NCBI GenBank assembly: GCA_902790525.1
Contig: CADASI010000027.1
Span: forward strand, 1 to 44,941
Length of the DNA: 44,941 bases
Origin: an uncultured Eubacteriales bacterium
Lineage (GTDB): Bacteria > Bacillota > Clostridia > Christensenellales > Aristaeellaceae
Direction: 5' to 3'
Each line of letters starts with the position of its first letter. Position 1 is the stretch's first letter. Shown piece after piece: positions 29,927 through 38,243 of this stretch. Below the pieces are notes generated by a model. That model ran no database searches. It saw nothing but the letters and a program-made list of their open reading frames with translations, and was not told where the DNA came from. The position numbers and the translations under genes are program-made.

Positions 29927-31837
29927 TTAATCTCCAAGATTGACGTTTTTGATGCGCACGCGCCGCCGGGGGGCGGGGGGCGTGGGGTCGGGGAGGTCGA
30001 GCAGCAGCGCGGACTCGCCGGGGATCTCATAGCCGCGGCCCTGGAACTCGACCCAGCGGTATTCGCCGGAGCGGTTCACGGCCAGCACCCGCACCTCGTC
30101 CTTGGCGGGGCGGTCGAAGGCGTCCTTTCCGCCGTCCACGCGGCGCTCCACCATCACCACGTCCGCGCCCACGGCGTGCAGCTTCATGGTGCCGGTGCGC
30201 ATGGCCACGCTGCCCATGCGGCGGGTCATGATCTCCCGGAAGGCCTCCCGAAGGTCCGTGTCCTCCGCGCCCCAGGGGTAGGCGGCGCGGCAGTAGGGGT
30301 CCGCCATGCCGGTCATGCCGGCCTCGTCGCCGTAGTACAGGCAGGGGATGCCGGGCAGCATGTTGATCAGCGCCCAGCCCGCCAGCAGGCGGCGGCGGCC
30401 CCGGTCGTAGTCCTCGTTGGAGAGCCGGAAGGGCCTGCGGTACTCCCGGTCGGGGGCCATATCGCCGATGTCGGCAAGCATGTTGATGGCCCGCGGCGTG
30501 TCGTGGCTGCCCAGCAGGTTCATCTGGGAATAGAAGAAGGGCTTCGGCATGTTCTCCTGCTGGCTCTCCAGCTGCCGCACGAAGTCCATGGCCCCGATGC
30601 GGCAGCGCAAAAAGTCCAGTATCAGCGCCCGCAGGGGGTAGTTCATGGTGCAGTCCAGCGTGTCGCCCAGGCAGTAGCAGCGCAGCTCGTCGTAGGCGAC
30701 CTTCTTGGTGGGGTCCTCCCACACCTCGCCGATGAGCGCGGCGTCCGGCTTCTCCCGGCGGATGCGCGCGCGGATCTTGCGGATGAAGGCCATGGGCAGC
30801 TCGTCGGCCACGTCCAGCCGCCAGCCCGACGCCCCCGCCCGCAGCCAGTGGGCGGTGACGCTGTCGTCCGAGTCGATGATGAAATCCTGGTAGCCGGGGT
30901 GGTCCTCGTCCACATTGGGCAGGGTCTTAAAGCCCCACCAGCACTCGTAGTCGTCGGGCCAGCGGCGGAAGCGGTACCAGCCGGCGTAGGGGGACTTTTG
31001 GTCGTTGTAGGCCCCGCCCGCGCCGTAGTGGCCGTCCCGGTTGAAGTACACGCTGTCCGAGCCGGTGTGGGAGAACACGCCGTCCAGTATCACCCGGATG
31101 CCCCGCTGCTTCGCCGCCTCGCACAGCGCCGTGAAGTCCGCCTCGGTGCCGAAGGCCGGGTCGATCGTGCGGTAGTCGCCGGTGTTGTACTTGTGGTTGC
31201 TGCGGGCCTTGAAGATGGGGTTGAAGTAGATCACCGTCACGCCCAGGGATTTGATGTAGTCCAGCTTCTCCATGACGCCCCGCAGGTTGCCGCCGAAGTA
31301 GTCGTTGTTGACGTTGTCGCCGTACTTGTCGTCGTTGATGCACAGCGCCGGGGTGTCGTCCCAGCGGATGTGGTAGTACGACGCCGGGGGGAGCTTTGTT
31401 ACATCCCAGGGTCCCCAGTGGAAGTAGCGGTCCACCATGATCTGCAGCATCATGCCGTCGCGCAGCCATTCCGGGGTGTCGTAGGCCGGGTCGTACACGG
31501 TCACCTGATAGCCGCCGGGCTCGTACGCGGACACCGCGCCCGCGCCGCCCAGGCCGTCCGGCGCGTTGCCGAAGAACCAGGTGCCGCCGTTTTCGTCCTC
31601 CGCCACGAAGAAATACCACAAAAGCCCCGGCGAGCACGGCGCGGACACCCGGCACTCGAACAGGTCGCCCTCCTGGCGGCGCATCTGCACCTTGGACTCG
31701 GCGTTGTTCCACCAAAGCCTCAGCCAGACTTTTTGCATGCCGTGGGCGTGAACGGACAGCCTGAGCTTCGTGCCGCAGGTCACCGCGCCCTGGGGTTGAC
31801 GGTAGAAGGGATTTCGGGAATCGTGGTACATCGTCAT
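29927..31837 (-). CDS. GH13 alpha-glucan hydrolase (neopullulanase/cyclomaltodextrinase-like)
   Basis: A 636-residue intracellular glycoside hydrolase with no signal peptide. Residues ~1-120 form an N-terminal beta-sandwich like CBM34. The (beta/alpha)8 barrel follows, with DGVFSHTGSDS, the nucleophile region GWRLDVADEL, the acid/base GEVWEDP and LLGSHDTPR, and GIPCLYYGDEAGM near the end. All three catalytic acids are present. It should cut alpha-1,4 bonds in maltodextrins or cyclodextrins. ATG 31837 is preferred for AGGAG about 10 bases upstream; a start at 31870 would enter the glgP terminator. It follows the phosphorylase gene on the same strand, and together they suggest breakdown of stored or imported alpha-glucan. 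Confidence 0.9.
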   Translation of the reverse strand: MTMYHDSRNPFYRQPQGAVTCGTKLRLSVHAHGMQKVWLRLWWNNAESKVQMRRQEGDLFECRVSAPCSPGLLWYFFVAEDENGGTWFFGNAPDGLGGAGAVSAYEPGGYQVTVYDPAYDTPEWLRDGMMLQIMVDRYFHWGPWDVTKLPPASYYHIRWDDTPALCINDDKYGDNVNNDYFGGNLRGVMEKLDYIKSLGVTVIYFNPIFKARSNHKYNTGDYRTIDPAFGTEADFTALCEAAKQRGIRVILDGVFSHTGSDSVYFNRDGHYGAGGAYNDQKSPYAGWYRFRRWPDDYECWWGFKTLPNVDEDHPGYQDFIIDSDDSVTAHWLRAGASGWRLDVADELPMAFIRKIRARIRREKPDAALIGEVWEDPTKKVAYDELRCYCLGDTLDCTMNYPLRALILDFLRCRIGAMDFVRQLESQQENMPKPFFYSQMNLLGSHDTPRAINMLADIGDMAPDREYRRPFRLSNEDYDRGRRRLLAGWALINMLPGIPCLYYGDEAGMTGMADPYCRAAYPWGAEDTDLREAFREIMTRRMGSVAMRTGTMKLHAVGADVVMVERRVDGGKDAFDRPAKDEVRVLAVNRSGEYRWVEFQGRGYEIPGESALLLDLPDPTPPAPRRRVRIKNVNLGD

Positions 31838-31870
31838 GGGGATTGCTCCTGTCTTTTTTATAAGCGACAA

Positions 31871-31897
31871 ACAGGGCGGCAGGTACTGCCGCCCTGT
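31871..31897 (-). terminator. Terminator-like hairpin between glgP and the GH13 gene
   Basis: ACAGGGCGGCAG (31871-31882) and CTGCCGCCCTGT (31886-31897) form a perfect 12-bp stem with a 3-base loop. On the minus strand it is followed by TTTG, a short U-run, so termination may be partial. Confidence 0.65.
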
Positions 31898-31909
31898 TGG
31901 GGTTCTATC

Positions 31910-34357
31910 TTACAGCTGCAAAGGCTTGAGGTGCCAGATCTTGTCGTTGTACTCGGCGATGGTGCGGTCCGAGGTGAACATGGCGGAGCTGGCGGTGTTG
32001 AGAACGGCCTTCCTGAGCCAGACGTCCTTGTTGTCGAAGTCGGCGAGCAGCCGCTTGTGGGTGGCGATGTAGTCCGGCAGGTCCTTCAGCACGAAGTACG
32101 GGTCGGCCATGCCGCCGCCCTCGCCGAACAGCAGCCCGTGGTAGATCTCCTGGAACATGCGGGGGTTCTCGGGGGACAGGGTGCCGTCGATGAGCTGCTC
32201 CATGATGCGGCGGATGCGGGGGTTGGTCTCGTACATCTCATGGGCGCGATAGCTGGCATAGCCGCGCTCCACCTCCTCGGCGGTCAGGCCGAAGATGTAG
32301 ATGTTGTCCTTGCCCACGCAGTCGAAGATCTCGCAGTTCGCGCCGTCCATGGTGCCCAGGGTGACCGCGCCGTTCATCATGAACTTCATGTTGCCGGTGC
32401 CGCTGGCCTCCTTGCCGGCGGTGGAGATCTGCTCGGACACGTCGCTGGCGGGCATCAAAAGCTCCGCCTGGGACACGCAGTAGTTCTCCAGGAACACGAT
32501 CTTGATGTACTTGCTGGCCACGGGGTGCCGGGCCACCAGGTCGCCGATGGCGTTGATGAGCTTGATGGTCAGCTTGGCGCGCCAGTAGCCGGGGGCCGCC
32601 TTGGCGCCGAAGATGAAGGTCTGGGGGTGCCAGGGCTTCTCCGGGGCGTCGACGATCTCGTTGTAGATCGCCAGTATGCGCAGGGCGTTCATGAGCTGGC
32701 GCTTGTACTCGTGCAGGCGCTTGGCCTGGGAGTCGAATATGCTGTCGGGGTTGACCTCGATGTTCTGGTGCCGGTACAGCGCGTCGGCCATGCGCAGCTT
32801 GTTGTTGTACTTGACCTCGGCGAAGCGCTGCCGGAAGGCGGGGTCGTCCGCGAAGGGCTTCAGATCGGCGATCAGGTCCATGTTCTTGCGCCACTTGTCG
32901 CCGATGGCCTCGTCGATCAGGCTCGACAGGTCCGGGTTGCACTGCATCAGCCAGCGGCGATGGGTGATGCCGTTGGTGATGGAGACGAACTTGGACGGGT
33001 CGATCATGTAGTAGTCGTGGAAGGTCTGCTTCTTGAGGATGTCGGTGTGGATGCTGGACACGCCGTTGACGGAGTGGGTGGCCGCCACGCACAGGTTGGC
33101 CATGTGCACTTGGCCGTAGCCCAGTATGGCCATGTGGCCGATGCGGTCCCACTGGCCGGGGAAGGCGTCCCACAGCTTGGCGCACAGCCGGCGGTTCATC
33201 TCCTGCAGGATCATGTAGATGCGGGGCAGCTGCTCCTGGAACAGGCTCTCGGGCCACTTCTCCAGCGCCTCCACAAGCACCGTGTGGTTGGTGTAGGCGA
33301 AGGTGCGGTAGCAGATGGTCTCCGCCTTGTCCCAGTCCACGCCGTAATCGTCCATCAGTATGCGCATGAGCTCCGGGATGGCCACGGCGGGGTGGGTATC
33401 GTTGATGTGGATGGCCACCTTGTTGGGGAAGATGGACCAGTTGTAGCCGTAGGTGTCGATGAACTCCTTCACCGCGTGCTGTACGGACGCGCTGGAGAAG
33501 AAGTACTGCTGCTTGAGGCGCAGCTCCTTGCCCTGGTAGCTGTCGTCGTTGGGATAGAGGATCTTGGAGATGACCTCCGCCAGCTCCCGCTCCTCCATGG
33601 CCTTGGCGTACTCGCCGCGGTTGAAGTGCAGCATGTCGATCTGCGTCACGGCCTTGGCGGACCAGGTGCGCAGGAAGTTGACCTTGGTGGAATCGTAGCC
33701 CACCACGGGGATGTCGTAGGGCACGGCCTGCACGGTCTTGTAGTCCAGGTGGCGGAACATCATGCGCCCGCCCTCCTCGGTCATCTCCACGCGGCCGCCG
33801 AAGTGCACCTCCACGGTGTCCTCGGGGTGGGGGATCTCCCAGATGTTGCCCTGGGCCAGCCAGTTGTCCGGCACCTCCACCTGATAGCCGTCCACCAGCT
33901 TCTGGCGGAACAGGCCGTACTCGTAGCGGATGGTGCAGCCCATGGCGGGCAGCTTCAGCGTGGTCAGGCTGTCCAGGAAGCACGCCGCCAGGCGGCCCAG
34001 GCCGCCGTTGCCCAGGCCGGGCTCCGGCTCTTCCTCAAACACCACCGAGCGGTCGATGCCCAGCTCGTCCAGCGCCTGCATGTAGTTTTTCTCGTTGACC
34101 AGGCTTACCATGTTGTTGTGCAGCGCGCGGCCCACCAGGAACTCGGCGCTGAGGTAGTAGACCTTCTTGGCCTGCTGGTTTTTGCGCGCGTCGCGGGAAT
34201 AGCTGCGGCGCTGCATGATCTCGTCGCGCACCACCAGGGCCAGCGCCTGATAGAGCTGCTCCGGCGTCGCGTCCATGACCTCGCAGGCGAACTGCGTGCG
34301 AAGCTTGTTCTGAATGCTGTCCTTGATCTGCTCGACGGTCATCCTCTCAAATCCCAC
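31910..34357 (-). CDS. glgP: Glycogen/starch/alpha-glucan phosphorylase
   Basis: An 815-residue pyridoxal-phosphate enzyme releasing glucose-1-phosphate from alpha-1,4-glucans. The length is normal. Motifs include YYLSAEFLVGRALHNNM, EPGLGNGGLGRLAACFLDSL, HINDTHPAVAIPELMR, QAKRLHEYKRQLMN, the PLP-lysine region EASGTGNMKFMMNGA and GTMDGANCEI. GTG at 34357 is the preferred start, because GGAGGTG lies about six bases upstream; an ATG five codons later has no clear ribosome site, and the longer frame to 34513 covers the promoter. It is the first gene of a likely unit with the GH13 gene. Confidence 0.95.
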   Translation of the reverse strand: MGFERMTVEQIKDSIQNKLRTQFACEVMDATPEQLYQALALVVRDEIMQRRSYSRDARKNQQAKKVYYLSAEFLVGRALHNNMVSLVNEKNYMQALDELGIDRSVVFEEEPEPGLGNGGLGRLAACFLDSLTTLKLPAMGCTIRYEYGLFRQKLVDGYQVEVPDNWLAQGNIWEIPHPEDTVEVHFGGRVEMTEEGGRMMFRHLDYKTVQAVPYDIPVVGYDSTKVNFLRTWSAKAVTQIDMLHFNRGEYAKAMEERELAEVISKILYPNDDSYQGKELRLKQQYFFSSASVQHAVKEFIDTYGYNWSIFPNKVAIHINDTHPAVAIPELMRILMDDYGVDWDKAETICYRTFAYTNHTVLVEALEKWPESLFQEQLPRIYMILQEMNRRLCAKLWDAFPGQWDRIGHMAILGYGQVHMANLCVAATHSVNGVSSIHTDILKKQTFHDYYMIDPSKFVSITNGITHRRWLMQCNPDLSSLIDEAIGDKWRKNMDLIADLKPFADDPAFRQRFAEVKYNNKLRMADALYRHQNIEVNPDSIFDSQAKRLHEYKRQLMNALRILAIYNEIVDAPEKPWHPQTFIFGAKAAPGYWRAKLTIKLINAIGDLVARHPVASKYIKIVFLENYCVSQAELLMPASDVSEQISTAGKEASGTGNMKFMMNGAVTLGTMDGANCEIFDCVGKDNIYIFGLTAEEVERGYASYRAHEMYETNPRIRRIMEQLIDGTLSPENPRMFQEIYHGLLFGEGGGMADPYFVLKDLPDYIATHKRLLADFDNKDVWLRKAVLNTASSAMFTSDRTIAEYNDKIWHLKPLQL

Positions 34358-34449
34358 AATAACACCTCCGGTAAATATAGGCCAATCTCCCGATGAAATA
34401 TGCGCGTGCGCGCGGGGGAGATGATTATCCGATTTCTGAATCATCGAAT

Positions 34450-34478
34450 AATATAGCATATCAAAGACCTTTTCGCAA
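34450..34478 (-). promoter_or_regulatory. Promoter of glgP
   Basis: On the minus strand TTGCGA (34473-34478) and TATATT (34450-34455) have a 17-base spacer, with TGC before the -10. The 338-base gap 34358-34695 holds this promoter and the divergent one at 34603, and no gene was seen. Confidence 0.65.
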
Positions 34479-34590
34479 CCAATGAAGCGTTGATTTTTCG
34501 CGTTGCTTACCAACTTTTAAAGGGGACGGGGGAGGGGAATTGGAAGATATGTCGAAAGTTTGACATAAATGGCTTAATTTAGTTTAAATT

Positions 34591-34630
34591 ATTACAAAAC
34601 AGTTGACAAATGACGAAATTGTAATACAAT
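34591..34630 (+). promoter_or_regulatory. Promoter of the secreted Ig-repeat protein, inside an inverted repeat
   Basis: TTGACA (34603-34608) and TACAAT (34625-34630) have a 16-base spacer. ATTACAA (34591-34597) and TTGTAAT (34619-34625) are perfect inverted 7-mers flanking the -35 box and touching the -10, a position where a bound dimer could block polymerase. Confidence 0.6.
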
Positions 34631-34695
34631 ATTAGTATCGGGTGTGCCCGGACGGGGTTCGGGCGCCTTCAATACGACACACAGAGGAGCAAATC

Positions 34696-37032
34696 ATGAG
34701 CAATACCGTGAAGCGTTGGATAGCGATGATACTGATGGCTTGCCTGATGCTGGCGATGAGCCCCGCGGCGCTGCCGGAGGGAGAGCCCGCCGAGGCTGTC
34801 GAAGCCGCGGAGGTCGCGGCGCCCGTTGAGGCGTCCGAGCCCGCGGCGCCCGAGGAATGCGACGCGGCCGACGAGCCCCTCGACGGCGAAGCGCCCGACG
34901 AGGCTTCCGAGACCCCCGGGGCCCCCGACGACGCCCCCGGGGCCGAAGACGACCCCGAGGCCGACGCGGAGGGCGAGGCGTTCGACGACGTGTCGGAGGA
35001 GGTGGCCGCCGCGCCGGTGGACGACGCGGTGTTTCTCGAGGCCGAGGAAGTGGAGCTTGAGTTCGGGGACGAGGCGCAGGCCGAGGACGCCGCCGACGGC
35101 GTCGCGGAGCCCGGGGACGACGCGGAGAGCGACGGCGTCGGCGAGGAGCTGGTGCTGGAGGAGCTGTCCGAGGAGCCCTACGCCTACGCCTGGACGCTGA
35201 ACGCGGGCACGCAGGTGTGCCGCGACGACGGCATGACCGACGTGATCCACACGCTGGCCGCCGGCGAGGCGGTGCTGGTTTCGGAGCGCCTGGAGGGCGT
35301 GGACCAGGTGGCCTTCAACACGCTGGACGGCGTGGTGGAGGGCTTTGTCGCCGCCGGGGACCTGCGCGAGCTGGACCCGGAGGAGACGGAGAACCTGCTG
35401 GACCTGCTGGCGGGGTTCGACCATCTGGCATTCTACCGGGACGACATCAACTGGCCCCTGCCCCTCGAGGTCCACAACGGCTTCCTGGCCGCGGCGGACT
35501 TCCAGCGCCTGAGCAACGACACGCAGTACACGGTGCAGGGCAAGACCATCACCGCCAACATGGTGGGCGACCACTCCGACTGCTGGACCTGGGCGCGGGC
35601 GCTGTACAAGATCATATGGGGCGTGAAGTTCGACCACAACTTCGTGGGCGAGCCCGCCACCGGCCACAGCCTGATCCGCAACCTGACGGACGCGGAGCGC
35701 CAGCTCACCGGCGACAACCTGCGGCGCTTCATGAAGCAGTCCGTGCCGGGCTGCACGCTGCGCATCTGCTCGTGCCCGCGAACCTGCTCCAACATCAACA
35801 CCGACGGCTGCCCCAAGCATGAAAAGCACAGCCTGATGGTGATCGAGATCGGCGACGACGGCTTCGTGGTCATGGACAACATGACCGGCAGCGGCGACCA
35901 CAAGTATTCCACCCGCTACTACACCTACGACAACTTCGCCAAGCACTGGGCCAAGTACAAGATGGTGAAGTACATCAAGTGGCCCAACGCCCCGGAATTT
36001 GACAAGACCCGGGACTCCGGCGTGAAGCCCGAGAGCGTGTCGCTCAGCGAGACCAGCATGATCGTCCGGGCGGAGCAGTCCTGCGCCCTCAGCGCCACCG
36101 TGATGCCCGAGAACGCCGAGGACAAGACGCTGACCTGGTCCAGCAGCGATCCCTTCGTGGCCTACATGGACAACAGCGGCAACCTGGTGACCGTCGCCAG
36201 CGGCAAGGCCACCATCACCGCCACCGCCTCCAACGGCATCAACGCCTCGGCGGAGGTGACCGTGGTCGACAAGAATTTCAAGGCCACGGGCGTCAGCCTG
36301 GACCAGACCGGCACCGTGTACGTGCGGCTGGGCAGCACCCTGCAGCTCAACGCCACGGTGGCCCCGGCCTACGCCAACCCGGCGGTGGCCTGGAAGTCCT
36401 CGAAGAAGAAGGTCGCCACCGTGTCCAAGACCGGCCTGGTGACCCCGAAGAAGACCGGCACCACCACCATCACCGTGATGACCGCCAGCAAGAAGAAGGC
36501 CAAGGTCAAGGTCAAGGTGATCAAGGGCAACAAGGTTGGCAGGGTGGCGCTGGACCAGAGCGGCACCGTGGAGATGAAGGTGGGCGACACGCTCAAGCTG
36601 AACGCCACCGTCAGCCCCGCCACGGCCAGCCCGGCGCTCAAGTGGAAGTCCTCGAAGAAGAAGGTGGCCGCGGTGTCGCAGGACGGCACCGTCACCGCCA
36701 AGAAGGCGGGGACCGCCACCATCGCCGTGATGACCGCCAACAAGAAGAAGGCCAAGGTCAAGATCCGCGTGGTGGACGTCAACGCCCCCTCCGGCGTGGC
36801 GCTGGACAAAACCGGCACCGTGCGCATGAAGGTGGGGGAGACCCTCAAGCTGAACGCCACCCTCAGCCCCGGGACCGCCCAGACCGCGCTCAAGTGGAAG
36901 TCCTCGAAAAAGAAGGTGGCCGCGGTGTCCCAGGACGGCACCGTCACCGCCAAGAAGGCCGGCACCGCCACCATCGGCGTGGTGACCGCCAACAAGAAGA
37001 AGGCCAAGGTGAAGATCAAGGTGACGAAATAA
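34696..37032 (+). CDS. Secreted Cys/His/Asp-domain protein with four lysine-rich Ig-like (Big_2) repeats
   Basis: A 778-residue secreted protein of unknown function. Residues 1-25 are a signal peptide. Residues ~27-160 are an extremely acidic Ala/Asp/Glu/Pro linker. Residues ~162-228 resemble a small SH3-like barrel. Residues ~285-430 form a domain with DHSDCWTWARALY (Cys296), EKHSLMVIE (His378) and VVMDNM (Asp394), in the order of papain-fold or NlpC/CHAP-type cysteine hydrolases. It also has a cluster of five further cysteines (353-372). Four bacterial Ig-like domains follow (about 443-525, 528-610, 611-694, 696-778). The last three are rich in KKK and carry WKSSKKKVA. It has its own promoter. 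A cell-wall or protein hydrolase, or an adhesin, is plausible but unproven. ATG 34696 follows AGAGGAG. Confidence 0.8.
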   Translation: MSNTVKRWIAMILMACLMLAMSPAALPEGEPAEAVEAAEVAAPVEASEPAAPEECDAADEPLDGEAPDEASETPGAPDDAPGAEDDPEADAEGEAFDDVSEEVAAAPVDDAVFLEAEEVELEFGDEAQAEDAADGVAEPGDDAESDGVGEELVLEELSEEPYAYAWTLNAGTQVCRDDGMTDVIHTLAAGEAVLVSERLEGVDQVAFNTLDGVVEGFVAAGDLRELDPEETENLLDLLAGFDHLAFYRDDINWPLPLEVHNGFLAAADFQRLSNDTQYTVQGKTITANMVGDHSDCWTWARALYKIIWGVKFDHNFVGEPATGHSLIRNLTDAERQLTGDNLRRFMKQSVPGCTLRICSCPRTCSNINTDGCPKHEKHSLMVIEIGDDGFVVMDNMTGSGDHKYSTRYYTYDNFAKHWAKYKMVKYIKWPNAPEFDKTRDSGVKPESVSLSETSMIVRAEQSCALSATVMPENAEDKTLTWSSSDPFVAYMDNSGNLVTVASGKATITATASNGINASAEVTVVDKNFKATGVSLDQTGTVYVRLGSTLQLNATVAPAYANPAVAWKSSKKKVATVSKTGLVTPKKTGTTTITVMTASKKKAKVKVKVIKGNKVGRVALDQSGTVEMKVGDTLKLNATVSPATASPALKWKSSKKKVAAVSQDGTVTAKKAGTATIAVMTANKKKAKVKIRVVDVNAPSGVALDKTGTVRMKVGETLKLNATLSPGTAQTALKWKSSKKKVAAVSQDGTVTAKKAGTATIGVVTANKKKAKVKIKVTK
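36526..37029 (+). repeat. Near-identical tandem Ig-domain coding repeats
   Basis: The third and fourth Ig-like units (36526-36780 and 36781-37029) share long almost identical stretches, for example from AAGTGGAAGTCCTCGAA onward in both. This suggests recent duplication or gene conversion. Confidence 0.8.
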
Positions 37033-37039
37033 CGAATAT

Positions 37040-37066
37040 AATGCCCGGCGCGCCGCGCCGGGCATT
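37040..37066 (+). terminator. Terminator of the Ig-repeat protein gene
   Basis: A 12-bp stem, AATGCCCGGCGC (37040-37051) with GCGCCGGGCATT (37055-37066), has a 3-base loop and lies right after the stop codon. The downstream U-run is poor. Confidence 0.6.
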
Positions 37067-37086
37067 CGTCTGTCGGGGGGCTCCGG

Positions 37087-37287
37087 TCACTTCCGCAGCA
37101 GCTTGATGTGCCCGCCCATGCGCAGGCCCGTGACCACGCTCCCCGTCTTTTTGCAGCAGGGACAGGGATGGGGCGAGGGGCTCTCCCTGCAATCGCGGTG
37201 CGCGAGATGCACCTCATAGCGCCGGTTCAGGCAGCGCCTGCACAGGTAGTCGCCGTACTCCAGCAGCACGGGACGCAGTGACAGCAT
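37087..37287 (-). CDS. Small zinc-ribbon-like protein
   Basis: A 66-residue cysteine-rich protein with CRRC (residues 16-19), Cys33 and CPCC (42-45), consistent with binding one zinc ion, and a basic C-terminus (GLRMGGHIKLLRK). AAGGAGG sits nine bases before the ATG at 37287. The gene starts five bases after the HAD phosphatase stop, with its ribosome site inside the end of that gene, so they are co-transcribed. The frame stays open far upstream, but that part is antisense-type shadow of the HAD gene. Function unknown; binding of nucleic acid or metal sensing is conceivable. Confidence 0.65.
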   Translation of the reverse strand: MLSLRPVLLEYGDYLCRRCLNRRYEVHLAHRDCRESPSPHPCPCCKKTGSVVTGLRMGGHIKLLRK

Positions 37288-37292
37288 ATCGA

Positions 37293-38135
37293 TCAGCCTC
37301 CTTGGTTCGAGAGTATCAGCGCTTCGATGGCCGCGGCGACGCCGTCCGAATCGTTGTCGGCGGTGATCACGTCGGCGACGGCCTTTACCGCCTCCGCCGC
37401 GTTGCCCATGGCCACGGCCACGCCCGCGGCGCGGAGCATGCTCACGTCGTTGAGCCCGTCCCCGATGGCCATGACCTCGTCGCGCGCAAGCCCCAGGTGC
37501 GCCGTCAGCGCCCGCAGGGCCGCGCCCTTGGTGGCGTCTTCGCGGGTGATCTCCACGTTGCGCGTCACGGAGGTGGCCACCTCGAGCCCCGGGAAGGGCA
37601 CGCCCGCCAGCAGGCGGCGCTGGGTGGACTCGTCCAGGCAGAACGCCTGTAGCTTCTGCACGCCGCGAGCGCTGTCGCGCACGAACGCCTTGAGGTCCGG
37701 CACGGGCGTGCGGATATCGCGCATGTAACCCACCACCGCCGGGCTGGGCGCGTAATCCGGGATCACGGCGTACATGTCGGCGCTCATGCGGCTTTGGCCG
37801 TCCACGGTGCAGTCGTAGATGAGTCTCTGGCCGTCCAGCCAGGACATGATCTCCAATGCCAGCGGGACATCGAGCTCCGCGCGGTACAGCGCGCGGTCCG
37901 CCTCGGCATCGACCACGCACGCGCCGTTGCAGGTGATGGCGTAGCGCAGGTACGGCAGCGCCAGCACCGCCTCCGGCAGGCCCATGAACACCCGCCCCGT
38001 GGCGGGGACGATCCACACCCCCGCCGCGCTGGCCCGGTCAAGCGCGTCCCGGGCGCGCGCCGTCAGGCGCTTGTCCGTGGTCAGCAGCGTCCCGTCCATG
38101 TCCAGGGCGAGAAGTTTGATCGCTTTGAATGACAC
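37293..38135 (-). CDS. Cof-type HAD-IIB family phosphatase
   Basis: A 280-residue haloacid-dehalogenase-type hydrolase. Motif I LALDMDGTLL (Asp nucleophile near residue 10), motif II VPATGR, a C2-type cap in the middle, the conserved Lys in DATKGAALRAL, and motif III/IV AIGDGLNDVSMLRAAGVAVAMGNA are all present. Family members dephosphorylate sugar phosphates, FMN or pyridoxal phosphate; the substrate here cannot be told. GTG 38135 is chosen with GGAG eight bases upstream. A GTG at 38156 would read through a fragment of the GTGCAGA repeat and add seven residues. Confidence 0.88.
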   Translation of the reverse strand: MSFKAIKLLALDMDGTLLTTDKRLTARARDALDRASAAGVWIVPATGRVFMGLPEAVLALPYLRYAITCNGACVVDAEADRALYRAELDVPLALEIMSWLDGQRLIYDCTVDGQSRMSADMYAVIPDYAPSPAVVGYMRDIRTPVPDLKAFVRDSARGVQKLQAFCLDESTQRRLLAGVPFPGLEVATSVTRNVEITREDATKGAALRALTAHLGLARDEVMAIGDGLNDVSMLRAAGVAVAMGNAAEAVKAVADVITADNDSDGVAAAIEALILSNQGG

Positions 38136-38142
38136 TTTGTAC

Positions 38143-38158
38143 GCTCCACTCTGCACTC
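38143..38158. repeat. Fragment of the GTGCAGA heptamer repeat
   Basis: CTCCACTCTGCACTCT matches the right arm of the element at 12743-12772. It lies immediately upstream of the HAD gene start. Confidence 0.55.
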
Positions 38159-38171
38159 TGATAAACGAACA

Positions 38172-38208
38172 CCCGACCCACTGCGCGGACAGTGCGCAAT
38201 GGGCCGGG
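38172..38208 (-). terminator. Terminator of ispH-S1
   Basis: Two nested helices, CCCGACCCA with TGGGCCGGG and CTGCGC with GTGCGCA, form a long imperfect stem, followed on the minus strand by TGTTCGTTT. It lies about 35 bases after the ispH-S1 stop. Confidence 0.6.
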
Positions 38209-38243
38209 CAATCATGCGCGGCGCGGGCCGCGCGGGGGTTCGA

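Noticed and set aside
30176-34396. A 1406-codon open frame on the plus strand
   Set aside because: It is antisense to the GH13 and glgP genes, is rich in His, Val, Gly and Gln as expected of GC-rich antisense frames, and has no recognisable domain.
37288-38016. A 309-residue protein extending upstream of the 37087 zinc-ribbon gene
   Set aside because: The extension is the HAD phosphatase gene read in another frame on the same strand; a clear ribosome site supports the short start at 37287.
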